A stretch of DNA of 41,808 bases from Ardenticatenales bacterium (GTDB lineage: Bacteria > Chloroflexota > Anaerolineae > Promineifilales > Promineifilaceae). How positions within the stretch are numbered: the first letter of the stretch is position 1; each line of letters begins with the position of its first letter. A program made the position numbers and the translations under genes. The notes under the pieces were generated by a model. That model was given only the letters and a program-made list of their open reading frames with translations. It ran no database searches and was not told where the DNA came from. The DNA is taken from contig JACKBM010000059.1 of the NCBI GenBank assembly GCA_020634575.1, positions 1 through 41,808 on the forward strand, in the 5' to 3' direction. This document shows positions 16,086 to 24,395 of this stretch, in pieces.

Positions 16086-17636
16086 ATGACCGAAATGGAA
16101 TCGGCTGACCTGAAATCAGCCCTCGAAGAATTGGAAGAAAAACTGATATTAGACGGGCCAATGAACAACGACATCGCCATATTTCTCGATCTCGACAACA
16201 TTGTCATTGGCGCGACCGAAGTAAACCTGACCTTTGACGTAAATACCGTCCTGAACGCCATCCGCGAAATGACAAATGGTCGGGTGGTATTGCGACGAGC
16301 CTACGGCGATTGGCGTCAGAACAAGAAGATGCCCAAGCAGTTGGCCTCGGCCGGCTTTGAGCTGCAATCAGCGGTCCGCCTCAGCAGCAGCAGTAAAAAC
16401 CTTGCTGATATGCAGATGGTTGTCGATGCGATGGAGACATTGATCGATGGTCACAACTTCAGCACCTATGTCCTGGTAACAGGCGACCGGGATTTTCTGC
16501 CCCTGGTGCAGACATTGCGCAAGCGGGGCAAGCAGGTGGTCGGCATTGGCTTGAAACATACGACCAGCCAGAGCCTCATCGACCTCTGCGATCATTACCT
16601 TTTTTATGAGGATATTGCCCATCAGATTGGGCAACAACCCTTCGGCGATGTCAGTGACCTGCTGCAGCAGGCAGTTGATGAGTTGACTGGCGAGAGTGGG
16701 CGAGTGCAGGCGAGCCTGGTCAAGGAGCGTATGCAAAGCCTCAGCCAGGGAGCATTCGGCAAATCACCGCAAGGTAAGAAGAACTTCAGTAAATTCCTGA
16801 GCCAGTTCCCCGATATCATTCAGCTGTTTCACGAAGGTACGACGCTCTATGTGGCACCGGCCGGTGTCCGCATCAAAAAGTCCGAAAGTGCCCCGGCGCC
16901 CGCTGTGGAGCTCGACACGGCTACCATTGAAACCTTGCTCAAGGCAGCTGTCCAGGAGCTGGTAGGCCCCCAGGGACGGGTGCGTGCCAGTCTGGTGAAG
17001 GAGCATTTGCGTCAGGCAACCAATGGCGCGTTTGATGAGGCGCGCCTTGGCGACAACAGCTTCCGCAGCTTCCTCTTGCGTTATCCGCACATCGTGCAGG
17101 TTCAACAGAGCGGTACGACGGTTTATGTTCTAAACCCTGAGCAGCAGCCGGTCAGTGATGAGCTTTACCTCCAATACCGCAGCAATCTCAAGAAGAAAGG
17201 GCTGCGCGTCGTAGAGCATCCGGTACGGCTGACCGTACTCCGTGATTTGATCGATATCCTGCAGAAGGAAAAAGAGAATCGCTGGAAGCAAGTCGTCGAC
17301 GATCTGGCAAACCGCTATGAAGCTCGCGACGGTCGCAGCATCTCCAAAAGCCTGATCCATGATGTCATTCGCCTGGCCAAGCGGGCCCAGGTCATTTCTC
17401 AGCAGGGTAATCAACGCTCCCTGGCGGCAACGCCCATTAAGCTGGAATTGACCGGGGACAAGCTATTTCAGGAAGCGGTTATGCGCTGTGACAGTGCCTA
17501 CCTGCAGGTCATTGAGCATTTACCCGAGCCCTTTGATCTCACCCAGGCGGCGCTGGCCTTATATGATGACGAAAGTTACACACGTTATCTGAAGGTGCTG
17601 CGCAGTCGTAGCCAGCTCAATGGCAGTGGCGATTAG
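16086..17636 (+). CDS. NYN-domain protein with two LOTUS/OST-HTH domains
   Basis: 516 residues. The N-terminal NYN (LabA/DUF88, PIN-like) domain spans about 28-180, with acidic candidates D35 and D37 (FLDLDN), D108, and D134/D136 (VTGDRDF). Two LOTUS winged-helix domains follow: about 192-262 (GRVQASLVKERMQ ... GTTLYVAP) and about 278-350 (GRVRASLVKEHLR ... GTTVYVL), clear duplicates of each other. A C-terminal region (about 365-515) looks like further winged-helix domains. Proteins joining NYN to LOTUS (as in animal MARF1/limkain b1) are RNA-directed, so an RNA-binding ribonuclease is likely but unproven. ATG 16086 has AGGA 6 nt upstream. It lies between the two parS sites and converges with the split-barrel gene 4 bp away. 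Confidence 0.9.
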   Translation: MTEMESADLKSALEELEEKLILDGPMNNDIAIFLDLDNIVIGATEVNLTFDVNTVLNAIREMTNGRVVLRRAYGDWRQNKKMPKQLASAGFELQSAVRLSSSSKNLADMQMVVDAMETLIDGHNFSTYVLVTGDRDFLPLVQTLRKRGKQVVGIGLKHTTSQSLIDLCDHYLFYEDIAHQIGQQPFGDVSDLLQQAVDELTGESGRVQASLVKERMQSLSQGAFGKSPQGKKNFSKFLSQFPDIIQLFHEGTTLYVAPAGVRIKKSESAPAPAVELDTATIETLLKAAVQELVGPQGRVRASLVKEHLRQATNGAFDEARLGDNSFRSFLLRYPHIVQVQQSGTTVYVLNPEQQPVSDELYLQYRSNLKKKGLRVVEHPVRLTVLRDLIDILQKEKENRWKQVVDDLANRYEARDGRSISKSLIHDVIRLAKRAQVISQQGNQRSLAATPIKLELTGDKLFQEAVMRCDSAYLQVIEHLPEPFDLTQAALALYDDESYTRYLKVLRSRSQLNGSGD

Positions 17637-17640
17637 ACGG

Positions 17641-18093
17641 CTAGGGCAGCATGATTTCGTCCCGATGACCCAACCCTAAACGGTTGTCAACATAGAAAAG
17701 TTTCTCAGGCGAGAGTTGATACCAGTTGACCCGCATCAGCGCAGCTTGCATGTTGTCGTCTGCCTCGGCAATGAACGGGTATTTCTGCTGGTAAATGTTG
17801 CGCACCTCTGCCAGCGCCTTGCCCGAAAGCAGTTGCACTGGGCCAGATAGTTGAATGCCCTGGATTTCCGGCCAATCCCGGTAATCTTCCTGGATCGTGG
17901 CGGCAACCTGCCCGGTAGCCGCCATATTCTGGGCATGGCGTGTATGGCCGGCTGACAAGAAATACAGGTTGAACTCATTCGACGCATAGAAGACCGCTGC
18001 CGCCCAGAGACCGGCCGGTCCCTCGGTTGCCAAAGTCATGACCTGGTGCCCAGCCAGGTAATCCAGAGCCAGCTGACGGGGGTCACGAGCCAT
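17641..18093 (-). CDS. FMN-binding split-barrel (pyridoxamine 5'-phosphate oxidase-like) protein
   Basis: 150 residues. The pattern MTLATEGPAGLWAAAVFYAS ... LYFLSAGHTRHAQNMAATGQVAATI ... QGIQLSGPVQLL is the small split-barrel fold that binds FMN or F420 as a dimer. The substrate is not known; family members range from PNPOx to heme-related oxidases. ATG 18093 is chosen because AAGGAGG stands 11 nt upstream and the fold begins there; it overlaps the end of ubiX by 11 bp. Overlap with a flavin prenyltransferase gene suggests co-expression and a flavin link. Confidence 0.8.
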   Translation of the reverse strand: MARDPRQLALDYLAGHQVMTLATEGPAGLWAAAVFYASNEFNLYFLSAGHTRHAQNMAATGQVAATIQEDYRDWPEIQGIQLSGPVQLLSGKALAEVRNIYQQKYPFIAEADDNMQAALMRVNWYQLSPEKLFYVDNRLGLGHRDEIMLP

Positions 18094-18670
18094 GCCGGGC
18101 CTGGCCTCCTTGCCAGCGCTTGAACAGGTCATTGGGTAATTCCACATCCAGTAGATCCAGGACCCGGTTCACAGTCTGATTCACAATGTCGTCAATGGTT
18201 TCCGGTCGATGGTAAAAGGCGGGCATGGGCGGCGCCAGGATAGCGCCCATCTCAGTGACCTGCGTCATCAGGCGCAGGTGGCCCAGGTGCAACGGTGTTT
18301 CACGTGGAACAATTACCAACCTCCGTCTATCCTTCAACACCACATCGGCAGCCCGCAGCAGTAGATTGTCACTGAAAGAGTGGGCGATACCGGCCAGGGT
18401 CTTCATAGAGCAGGGGATCACGACCATGCCAGCAGTTTTGAATGAACCAGAGGAGATGGCCGCGGCGATATCACGAAACCGGTAAACCACATCAGCCAAC
18501 GCTTCAACATCAGCGGCGGCATAATCCGTCTCCAGGCCGATTGTTTGTGCGGCTGCGGTGCTGTAGACCAGATGGCTCTCGACCTCGGGCAGACTGCGCA
18601 GCACCTCCAGCAAACGGATACCGTAAATAACGCCGCTCGCCCCGGAAATGCCCACGATCAAACGTTTCAT
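18083..18670 (-). CDS. ubiX: Flavin prenyltransferase UbiX
   Basis: 195 residues. It prenylates FMN with dimethylallyl phosphate to make the prenyl-FMN cofactor used by UbiD-type decarboxylases. GISGASG (8-14) is the FMN-binding start, SSGSFKTAGMVVIPCSMKT is the family core, and VPRETPLH...HLRLM is the prenyl/phosphate-binding segment. Length is standard. ATG 18670. No ubiD is in the window, although the cofactor would need a partner enzyme. A perfect parS site lies inside the coding region (18296-18311). A small hairpin TGACAA/TTGTCA (18684-18701) lies just upstream. Confidence 0.95.
   Translation of the reverse strand: MKRLIVGISGASGVIYGIRLLEVLRSLPEVESHLVYSTAAAQTIGLETDYAAADVEALADVVYRFRDIAAAISSGSFKTAGMVVIPCSMKTLAGIAHSFSDNLLLRAADVVLKDRRRLVIVPRETPLHLGHLRLMTQVTEMGAILAPPMPAFYHRPETIDDIVNQTVNRVLDLLDVELPNDLFKRWQGGQARHGS
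18296..18311. promoter_or_regulatory. Second parS site, inside ubiX
   Basis: On the plus strand TGTTTCACGTGGAACA; on the minus strand TGTTCCACGTGAAACA, an exact fit to TGTTNCACGTGAAACA. It lies within the ubiX coding sequence, where parS sites are often found in other bacteria, 3.0 kb from the first site. Confidence 0.9.
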
Positions 18671-18722
18671 GAATTGACCTCACTGACAATCTTTGTTGTC
18701 ATAGTTCAACAAAACTAACTCA

Positions 18723-20786
18723 TTATGGTTCGGCCGGCACGACATAGATTTCAGCCAGAAACTCACCATCAGGCGCACTCACAGAACGGCGGCTACCTTC
18801 TGGGTAAGCCTGGATGACCAGTTCCAACTCTGGTAGCCGTTCAGGCAGGAAAACGTAAATCAAACCGTGCGACAACTGCACCGGGTCGCGCGGTGGGGGT
18901 GAGAGCAGGGGGTCGTGAATGTCGTGCCCCGTACGACCAGGCAACAGATATGGCAGGGTGGCAAAGCCCCAGTACATGCGCGGCGCGCCGGCGAAGTAGA
19001 TAGTCTGGGCTTCATCATACGCCTGCAAGGCCGGCACCAGTTCCATAGCGACCTTGGCTTGCGGCCCCCCATAAAGCCGTTGCGGTGTAAATTCACCGAA
19101 GTAGAGCCAGATGCTGCTCATGGCAAAGAGCAAGCCAACACCAGTTGCCAGCCACCGGCCGGTCAGCCGTGGCCAGGCCGCTACCGCCAGGTCGACCAGT
19201 TCCCAGACTATCGCCGCCAGAACAAAACAGGTGGGCACTGCCAGGGTTATCAGGCGCTGGCTGGAAGGCGGACTCTCCGTCAACATCCCGCCCAGGATGA
19301 CGCCGCCCCACCACCAGGCGGTGATCGGCGCCAGGCGTTCATCCCGTGGCCGGCCAATAAAGGTGCGCAGGCTGACAAAGCCCAGGCCCAGCAAAAACAG
19401 GGTGCCGAACCAGGGACCCAACAATGGCTCACGCAAACCGTACCAGACCGTCCGATCCGGATAATAGTTAAACGCCAGCGCCGAACGCCGGAATTGATCA
19501 AAGAGGATAGCCGGTACCGATTGGCCCGTAATCTCCACTTCACGTTCTAACCAACCACTCTGGATAATACCGACCTGGTTCACCCGGGCGTTAAACTCAT
19601 CCGGGTAACGGTTAGCATATTGGAACATCGGCGCACCCACCAGAAGGAAGGTGGCTACGGTCAGCACCATCCCCCGATAATGGGTCCGCCAGAAGCGACT
19701 CCGACCAAAGAGCAGATGGTAGGCCAGCACCGCCAGGACCAGAACCGGCGTCAGCCGAGCGCCGGCATAGAAGTAAAAAGCCAAACCCGAGATCGCGCCG
19801 GTCAGGAACCAGTCGCGCAGCGCACGCTTATCAATTGCTCGCTGCAAGAAAAATAGCGCCAAACTGGCAAAGAGCGGATCCGCCACCTGATTAGAACCCA
19901 GTCGCGAAAAATGGATGTGGTAATGATAGACAGCCAGAAAGCCGGCCATCAACAATCCGTACCGTGTCCCCTTAAGCTGGCGCCCCAGCAAAAATGCTGC
20001 CAGGACAGTGGCGACGCCCACAACAGCCCAGGGCAAGCGCAAGGCCAGAATCGTGCGCCCGAGCAGACGGATTGTCCAACTGTTGTAAAAAAAGCTCATC
20101 GTGGGCACGCCCAGCCAACCCGTCGAAAAGGGATTACGGATCTCACCGTCAATGACCTTGACCGCCTCCAGTCCCTGCGCGCCTTCGTCGCCGGCCAGGA
20201 TGTAGGGGATATTGCCCAGTTGCCAGAGGCGCAGCAGGGCGGCAACGAGCACGATAGCGGCGAGGGTGAACCAGACCGGCCGGTTCAACTCACGCCATGC
20301 GCCCTGCCAGCGCACCCAAACAGCGCGCGGCGCCAGAGATCGCCAATTCAACACCGCTGCAGCAAACAGGCCAATCGCCAACAACCAGCTCCAAAACAGC
20401 ACCTGATAACTGGCATCAGGCTGCGCATCCAGTATCGGAATACGCATCAGGATGAAATAGATGAGCAGCACCGACAATGAAAAGAGGATCAACTGCAAAC
20501 CAGACACCTGCACATACGGCTGTAGCCAGCCCAATGGACGCCACAGCCAGGAGGTTCCATCAGCAACAGTCGTCCCCGACGTTCTGGGCCAATAGGGCAA
20601 CAACAACAACCCCAACGGCAGCAATAAAATCAGCAAGGGAATGAGTTGTGGCGGGCCGTTCAACGGCTGTCCATACGTGCGGAACCAATAGGCGCCGCTG
20701 GCCAGCAAATAGGCCAGAATAGCTGCCAGTCGCCAACGAGCAATGCGGGACGGCGCGCTATCCGTTTTGTCAGAATCGTCGTTCAT
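18723..20786 (-). CDS. Large membrane glycosyltransferase (PMT/ArnT-like)
   Basis: 687 residues. A three- to four-helix N-terminal extension (about 20-145) precedes the GT-C core, which starts near residue 170. The acidic pair D200-E201 (ILAGDEGAQGLEAVKV) sits in the first outer loop of the core. About ten more helices follow, and a soluble C-terminus of roughly 110 residues. It would transfer a sugar from a polyprenyl-phosphate donor on the outer face; substrates unknown. ATG 20786 lies 3 bp after the response regulator stop, so it is the third gene of a kinase-regulator-glycosyltransferase operon. Unlike the pair at 8422-12200 it lacks their shared C-terminal beta domain. Confidence 0.8.
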   Translation of the reverse strand: MNDDSDKTDSAPSRIARWRLAAILAYLLASGAYWFRTYGQPLNGPPQLIPLLILLLPLGLLLLPYWPRTSGTTVADGTSWLWRPLGWLQPYVQVSGLQLILFSLSVLLIYFILMRIPILDAQPDASYQVLFWSWLLAIGLFAAAVLNWRSLAPRAVWVRWQGAWRELNRPVWFTLAAIVLVAALLRLWQLGNIPYILAGDEGAQGLEAVKVIDGEIRNPFSTGWLGVPTMSFFYNSWTIRLLGRTILALRLPWAVVGVATVLAAFLLGRQLKGTRYGLLMAGFLAVYHYHIHFSRLGSNQVADPLFASLALFFLQRAIDKRALRDWFLTGAISGLAFYFYAGARLTPVLVLAVLAYHLLFGRSRFWRTHYRGMVLTVATFLLVGAPMFQYANRYPDEFNARVNQVGIIQSGWLEREVEITGQSVPAILFDQFRRSALAFNYYPDRTVWYGLREPLLGPWFGTLFLLGLGFVSLRTFIGRPRDERLAPITAWWWGGVILGGMLTESPPSSQRLITLAVPTCFVLAAIVWELVDLAVAAWPRLTGRWLATGVGLLFAMSSIWLYFGEFTPQRLYGGPQAKVAMELVPALQAYDEAQTIYFAGAPRMYWGFATLPYLLPGRTGHDIHDPLLSPPPRDPVQLSHGLIYVFLPERLPELELVIQAYPEGSRRSVSAPDGEFLAEIYVVPAEP

Positions 20787-20789
20787 GGA

Positions 20790-21422
20790 TTACAGATCAA
20801 TGAGGCCACGCTGGGCCGCCCGGCTCACTGCTTCGGTTCGGTTGCCAACACCTAACTTGGCCATCAGCGAGCTCACATGAAATTTCACCGTGCGTTCGCT
20901 GATCGTCAAAGCCAGGGCGATCTCCTTGTTTTGCAGCCCTTTGGCCAGATGGCCCAAAACTTCCAGTTCCCGCGGCGTCAGCGGCTCGGCCTCTGGCTGG
21001 CTCACCTGACGCAACAGCTTGGACGCCACCACCGGCTGCAATAGCGACCCACCTTGATGGACCACCCGGATCGCGCGGAAGATTTCGTCACGCGGCGCGC
21101 CCTTCAGTAAATAACCCTGGGCACCGGCCTGCACGGCGGAGAGAATCCGTTCATCACTATCAAACGCGGTAAAGACAATAACCCGTACATCGGGACAGGC
21201 GACCCGCATCTCTTTCAGTGCAGCCACACCATCAAGTAGGGGCATCTCCAGATCAAGCAACACAACATCCGGCCGTAACTCCGCCGCCAATCGCACCGCA
21301 GCCTGACCGTCATCAGCCTCAGCAACGATGGCAAAATCTGGCTGTGTGCTCAAAACAGTCACCAGGCCATCACGCACAATCGGGTGGTCATCCGCCACCA
21401 GGATTCGAATTGTATCACTCAT
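20790..21422 (-). CDS. NarL/FixJ-family response regulator
   Basis: 210 residues. Receiver domain with D11/D12, phospho-acceptor D57 (DVVLLDLEMP), the conserved T in VFTAFD and K in YLLKGA. A LuxR-type helix-turn-helix follows (about 145-205; LTPRELEVLGHLAKGLQNKEIALAL...TVKFHVSSLMAKLGV). Partner of the kinase 39 bp upstream. The target genes are unknown; the downstream glycosyltransferase in the same operon is an obvious candidate. Confidence 0.95.
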   Translation of the reverse strand: MSDTIRILVADDHPIVRDGLVTVLSTQPDFAIVAEADDGQAAVRLAAELRPDVVLLDLEMPLLDGVAALKEMRVACPDVRVIVFTAFDSDERILSAVQAGAQGYLLKGAPRDEIFRAIRVVHQGGSLLQPVVASKLLRQVSQPEAEPLTPRELEVLGHLAKGLQNKEIALALTISERTVKFHVSSLMAKLGVGNRTEAVSRAAQRGLIDL

Positions 21423-21461
21423 AAAGACAGCCCCGAATCATTATTAGAACAATGGTTCATT

Positions 21462-22622
21462 TTATCGTTCACCCTCTCGCAATGGGATTGTGACCAGCAG
21501 CAACGTCCCAACACCCGGGTCCGTTTCGATGCTGAGATAGCCACCCAGCAAACGAGCCCGTTCATTGAGACCAATCAGCCCAAAACGATTCTCAGGAATG
21601 TGCTGACTATCAAAACCATGACCATCATCCTCGATTCTAAGCCTGATTTCTTGCGGTGTCATTTCCAGGTGCAATTGGATGAGGGCGGCACCACTATGTT
21701 TGTGCGCGTTGGTTAGCGCTTCCTGGGCGATGCGATAGAGGCCAACGGCGATGCGTTGGGAAACCGGCCGGTTCCCACCCATCACCCGCAATTGCACCGG
21801 GATTTCACCCTCCGCCGCCAACGCCGCCAGCGCGTCCGGCAACGTCTGCCCGGCCAATGGCGCCGCCCGCAAATCCATCACCGACCGGCGCGCCTCTTCC
21901 AGATTGGCCCGCGTCAATTGCAGGGAAGCCTGGATCAAATCGCGCACCCGGGTACCGCCGGCATCGCTGTCCAGCAACGCATCCGCTGATTCCAGTTTCA
22001 ACGTTAGCGCCGCCAGGCCCTGGGCCAACGTATCATGGATCTCGCGCGCCAGCCGGTTACGCTCGCTGATCGTGCCCATCTCCACACTTTGCTCATACAG
22101 GCGGGTCCGCTCAATGGCGATCCCCAGCATGTCGCCCACCGTATACAACAGCCGTAGATCTTCATCGGTGATCTCCTGCCAATCCGGGCTGGCCACATTA
22201 AGCATCCCCAGTTGCCGCCCGTGAGCGTACAACGGGATGCTGGCATGATAGCGCAGGCCGTCGGTGCCATCGACCAACTTGGAGAGCCGCGTACAGGTGA
22301 TGACGTTGACATTGGCCGCCGCCTTCATGTCGCCATCCAGGTACACATCCAGGCAGTAACAGCGCCCTTCCATCCGCTGCGGGTTGCGAACCAGGGCGGG
22401 GGGCAGGTTCAACGAAGCCGCCAGGTAAGTCTCGCCGCTTTTCTCATCAAGCAGAAAAATCCAACCTGTCTTCAGCCCCAGCACCTCAGCAACCTGGGCC
22501 AACGTGGTCTGCAACGTCTCTTCCAGTTCCACTGATTGGTTCAGGGCACGGGCAATGGTATTCAGGTTAGCGAGTTCACGATTACGCCGCTGCAACTGGT
22601 CGGCGTCAGAGCCCAAATTCAT
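21462..22622 (-). CDS. GAF-domain sensor histidine kinase (NarX/DegS type)
   Basis: 386 residues, no membrane segment, so probably cytosolic. A coiled start (about 8-35) leads into a GAF domain (about 30-175), then HisKA_3 with H196 (RNRLAREIHDTLAQG), then HATPase_c with N-box QEALTNAHKHS and G1 box IEDDGHGFD. The GAF domain has a C-Y-C pair (C88, C90) and C110 that could hold a metal, a cluster or a redox switch. ATG 22622 is used because longer frames would run into the divergent carboxypeptidase gene; no clear ribosome-binding site is seen. It heads the kinase-regulator-glycosyltransferase operon. Confidence 0.9.
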   Translation of the reverse strand: MNLGSDADQLQRRNRELANLNTIARALNQSVELEETLQTTLAQVAEVLGLKTGWIFLLDEKSGETYLAASLNLPPALVRNPQRMEGRCYCLDVYLDGDMKAAANVNVITCTRLSKLVDGTDGLRYHASIPLYAHGRQLGMLNVASPDWQEITDEDLRLLYTVGDMLGIAIERTRLYEQSVEMGTISERNRLAREIHDTLAQGLAALTLKLESADALLDSDAGGTRVRDLIQASLQLTRANLEEARRSVMDLRAAPLAGQTLPDALAALAAEGEIPVQLRVMGGNRPVSQRIAVGLYRIAQEALTNAHKHSGAALIQLHLEMTPQEIRLRIEDDGHGFDSQHIPENRFGLIGLNERARLLGGYLSIETDPGVGTLLLVTIPLREGER

Positions 22623-22713
22623 GGAAACAGTGTACAACAGCCCCCGGTTAACAGCTAGCCCCTGACCCTCTCCCGATATACAATCACCCTCCCACATATG
22701 CCAAGGAGATACC

Positions 22714-24384
22714 ATGCCCGAGATACGTTTTGACACCTACTATCGTTACGACGATATGACGCGCATCCTGCAAGATTGTGTCGCCGAATATCCTTCGCTT
22801 TGTCGCCTGGAATCGATGGGCCAAAGCTATGAAGGGCGTGACATCTGGGTGCTCATCCTCACCAACTTCGAGACGGGGCCGGACGCTGAAAAACCGGCTT
22901 TCTGGGTCGATGGCAACATTCACGCCACCGAGGTCTCGCCATCAACAGCCGCCCTTTACCTGATTGACAAACTGCTCACCAACTACGGCAAGGACGAGCG
23001 CATCACCTACGCCCTGGATAGCCGCGCCTTTTATGTTGTCCCCCGGCTTAACCCGGATGGGGCTGAATGGGCCCTGGCTGACACGCCGCGTTTCATCCGC
23101 AGCAGCGTGCGGCCCTATCCCAGGCAGGATCAGCTCGACGGCCTGATTCAGGAAGACATCGACGGCGATGGCCGCATCCTGCAAATGCGCCTCAAGGACC
23201 CGCACGGCAGCTGGAAAATTCACCCGGACGAACCCCGGCTGATGATGCAGCGCGAGCCGGACGATCCGCCTGGCGGCAACTACTATCGTCTTCTGCCCGA
23301 AGGGCGCATCCAGAATTATGACGGCGTCCTGATCAAGATGGCGCCGGCCCTGCAAGGGCTGGACATCAACCGCAACTTTCCCATCAACTGGGAAGTGGGC
23401 GAACGGGGCGCCGGCACCCATCCCGGCGGTGAGCCGGAAACGCGGGCGGCGATCGAATATGTTGTGAACCATCCCAACATCACCGGCTCCATCAGTTATC
23501 ACACTTTCAGCGGCGTCCACCTGCGCCCGCCGACCAAAGACCCGGAAAACCAGATGGACCAGAACGACCTGCGGGCCTACAAGCGCATCGGCGCCAAGGC
23601 GACTGAACTGACCGGTTACCCCTCCGTCTCCGTCTACCACGATTTCAAATACGATCCGAACCAGTTCATCAAGGGCACCTTCCACGATTGGCTTTATGAG
23701 CAGCAGGGCGTCTTTGGCTGGACCACCGAGATCTGGAGCGTTCAGAGTCAGGCCGGCATCAAGGATTACAAGTTCATCGAATGGTTTACCGAACATCCGC
23801 TGGAGCACGACCTGCAGATCATCAAATGGTTTGATGAGGCGCTGGACGGCGAAGGAATTATCGACTGGTACGAATTTGACCACCCCGAATTGGGCAAGGT
23901 CGAATTGGGCGGCTGGGACACGATGCACACCTGGCGCAATCCGCCCTTTAAGTTGCTGGAAAAAGAGGTGGCGCCATTGGCGGATCATGCCATCTGGCAA
24001 TGCCTCGTCTCGCCAAAACTGGAGCTGCTCAGCCTGGAAGCCACCCCCCACGGCGATGCTCATCTCATCCGGCTGGTCCTGCACAACACCGGCTGGCTGC
24101 CCACATCGGTGACGAGCCGGGCGGCCAAAACGGGGGTGGCCAAACCATTAGAAATTGACCTGGAACTGCCAGAAAATGCTAAACTATTGGCTGGTGAGAA
24201 GAAGTCCTTCCACGGTCAGCTGCCCGGCCGCAATCACAAAGGGATGTTCGCACTCTGGAGCAGTGATGACACGGCTGAGCGTCTGAAGGTTGAATGGGTG
24301 GTGCAGGCACCGGCCGGTACCCCCCTCCAAATCACCGCCAAACACGACCGCGCCGGCACCGTCCGCGCCTCAATTACACTCTAA
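22714..24384 (+). CDS. M14-family zinc carboxypeptidase
   Basis: 556 residues. The zinc site is H70 and E73 (GNIHATE) plus H263 (SISYHTFSG). Substrate carboxylate-binding R220 lies in DINRNFP, and E339 (GWTTEIWS) is the likely catalytic base. An insert rich in acidic and loop residues (about 130-205, with IDGDGRI resembling a calcium loop) lengthens the domain beyond pancreatic-type enzymes, and about 150 C-terminal residues form a beta domain. No signal peptide is seen, so an intracellular peptidase is expected. AAGGAG stands 5-6 nt before ATG 22714. It is divergent from the kinase gene and 11 bp upstream of pcrA. Confidence 0.92.
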   Translation: MPEIRFDTYYRYDDMTRILQDCVAEYPSLCRLESMGQSYEGRDIWVLILTNFETGPDAEKPAFWVDGNIHATEVSPSTAALYLIDKLLTNYGKDERITYALDSRAFYVVPRLNPDGAEWALADTPRFIRSSVRPYPRQDQLDGLIQEDIDGDGRILQMRLKDPHGSWKIHPDEPRLMMQREPDDPPGGNYYRLLPEGRIQNYDGVLIKMAPALQGLDINRNFPINWEVGERGAGTHPGGEPETRAAIEYVVNHPNITGSISYHTFSGVHLRPPTKDPENQMDQNDLRAYKRIGAKATELTGYPSVSVYHDFKYDPNQFIKGTFHDWLYEQQGVFGWTTEIWSVQSQAGIKDYKFIEWFTEHPLEHDLQIIKWFDEALDGEGIIDWYEFDHPELGKVELGGWDTMHTWRNPPFKLLEKEVAPLADHAIWQCLVSPKLELLSLEATPHGDAHLIRLVLHNTGWLPTSVTSRAAKTGVAKPLEIDLELPENAKLLAGEKKSFHGQLPGRNHKGMFALWSSDDTAERLKVEWVVQAPAGTPLQITAKHDRAGTVRASITL

Positions 24385-24395
24385 TTTACTGTCCT

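Noticed and set aside
21447..21458. GAACAATGGTTC as a second LexA box
   Set aside because: The central bases do not fit RNRY, it sits in a 39-bp gap inside an operon, and one such 8-base match is expected by chance in this length.
22942..24084. 380-codon open frame antisense to the M14 carboxypeptidase
   Set aside because: The plus strand has intact zinc and catalytic residues; the antisense is a shadow.
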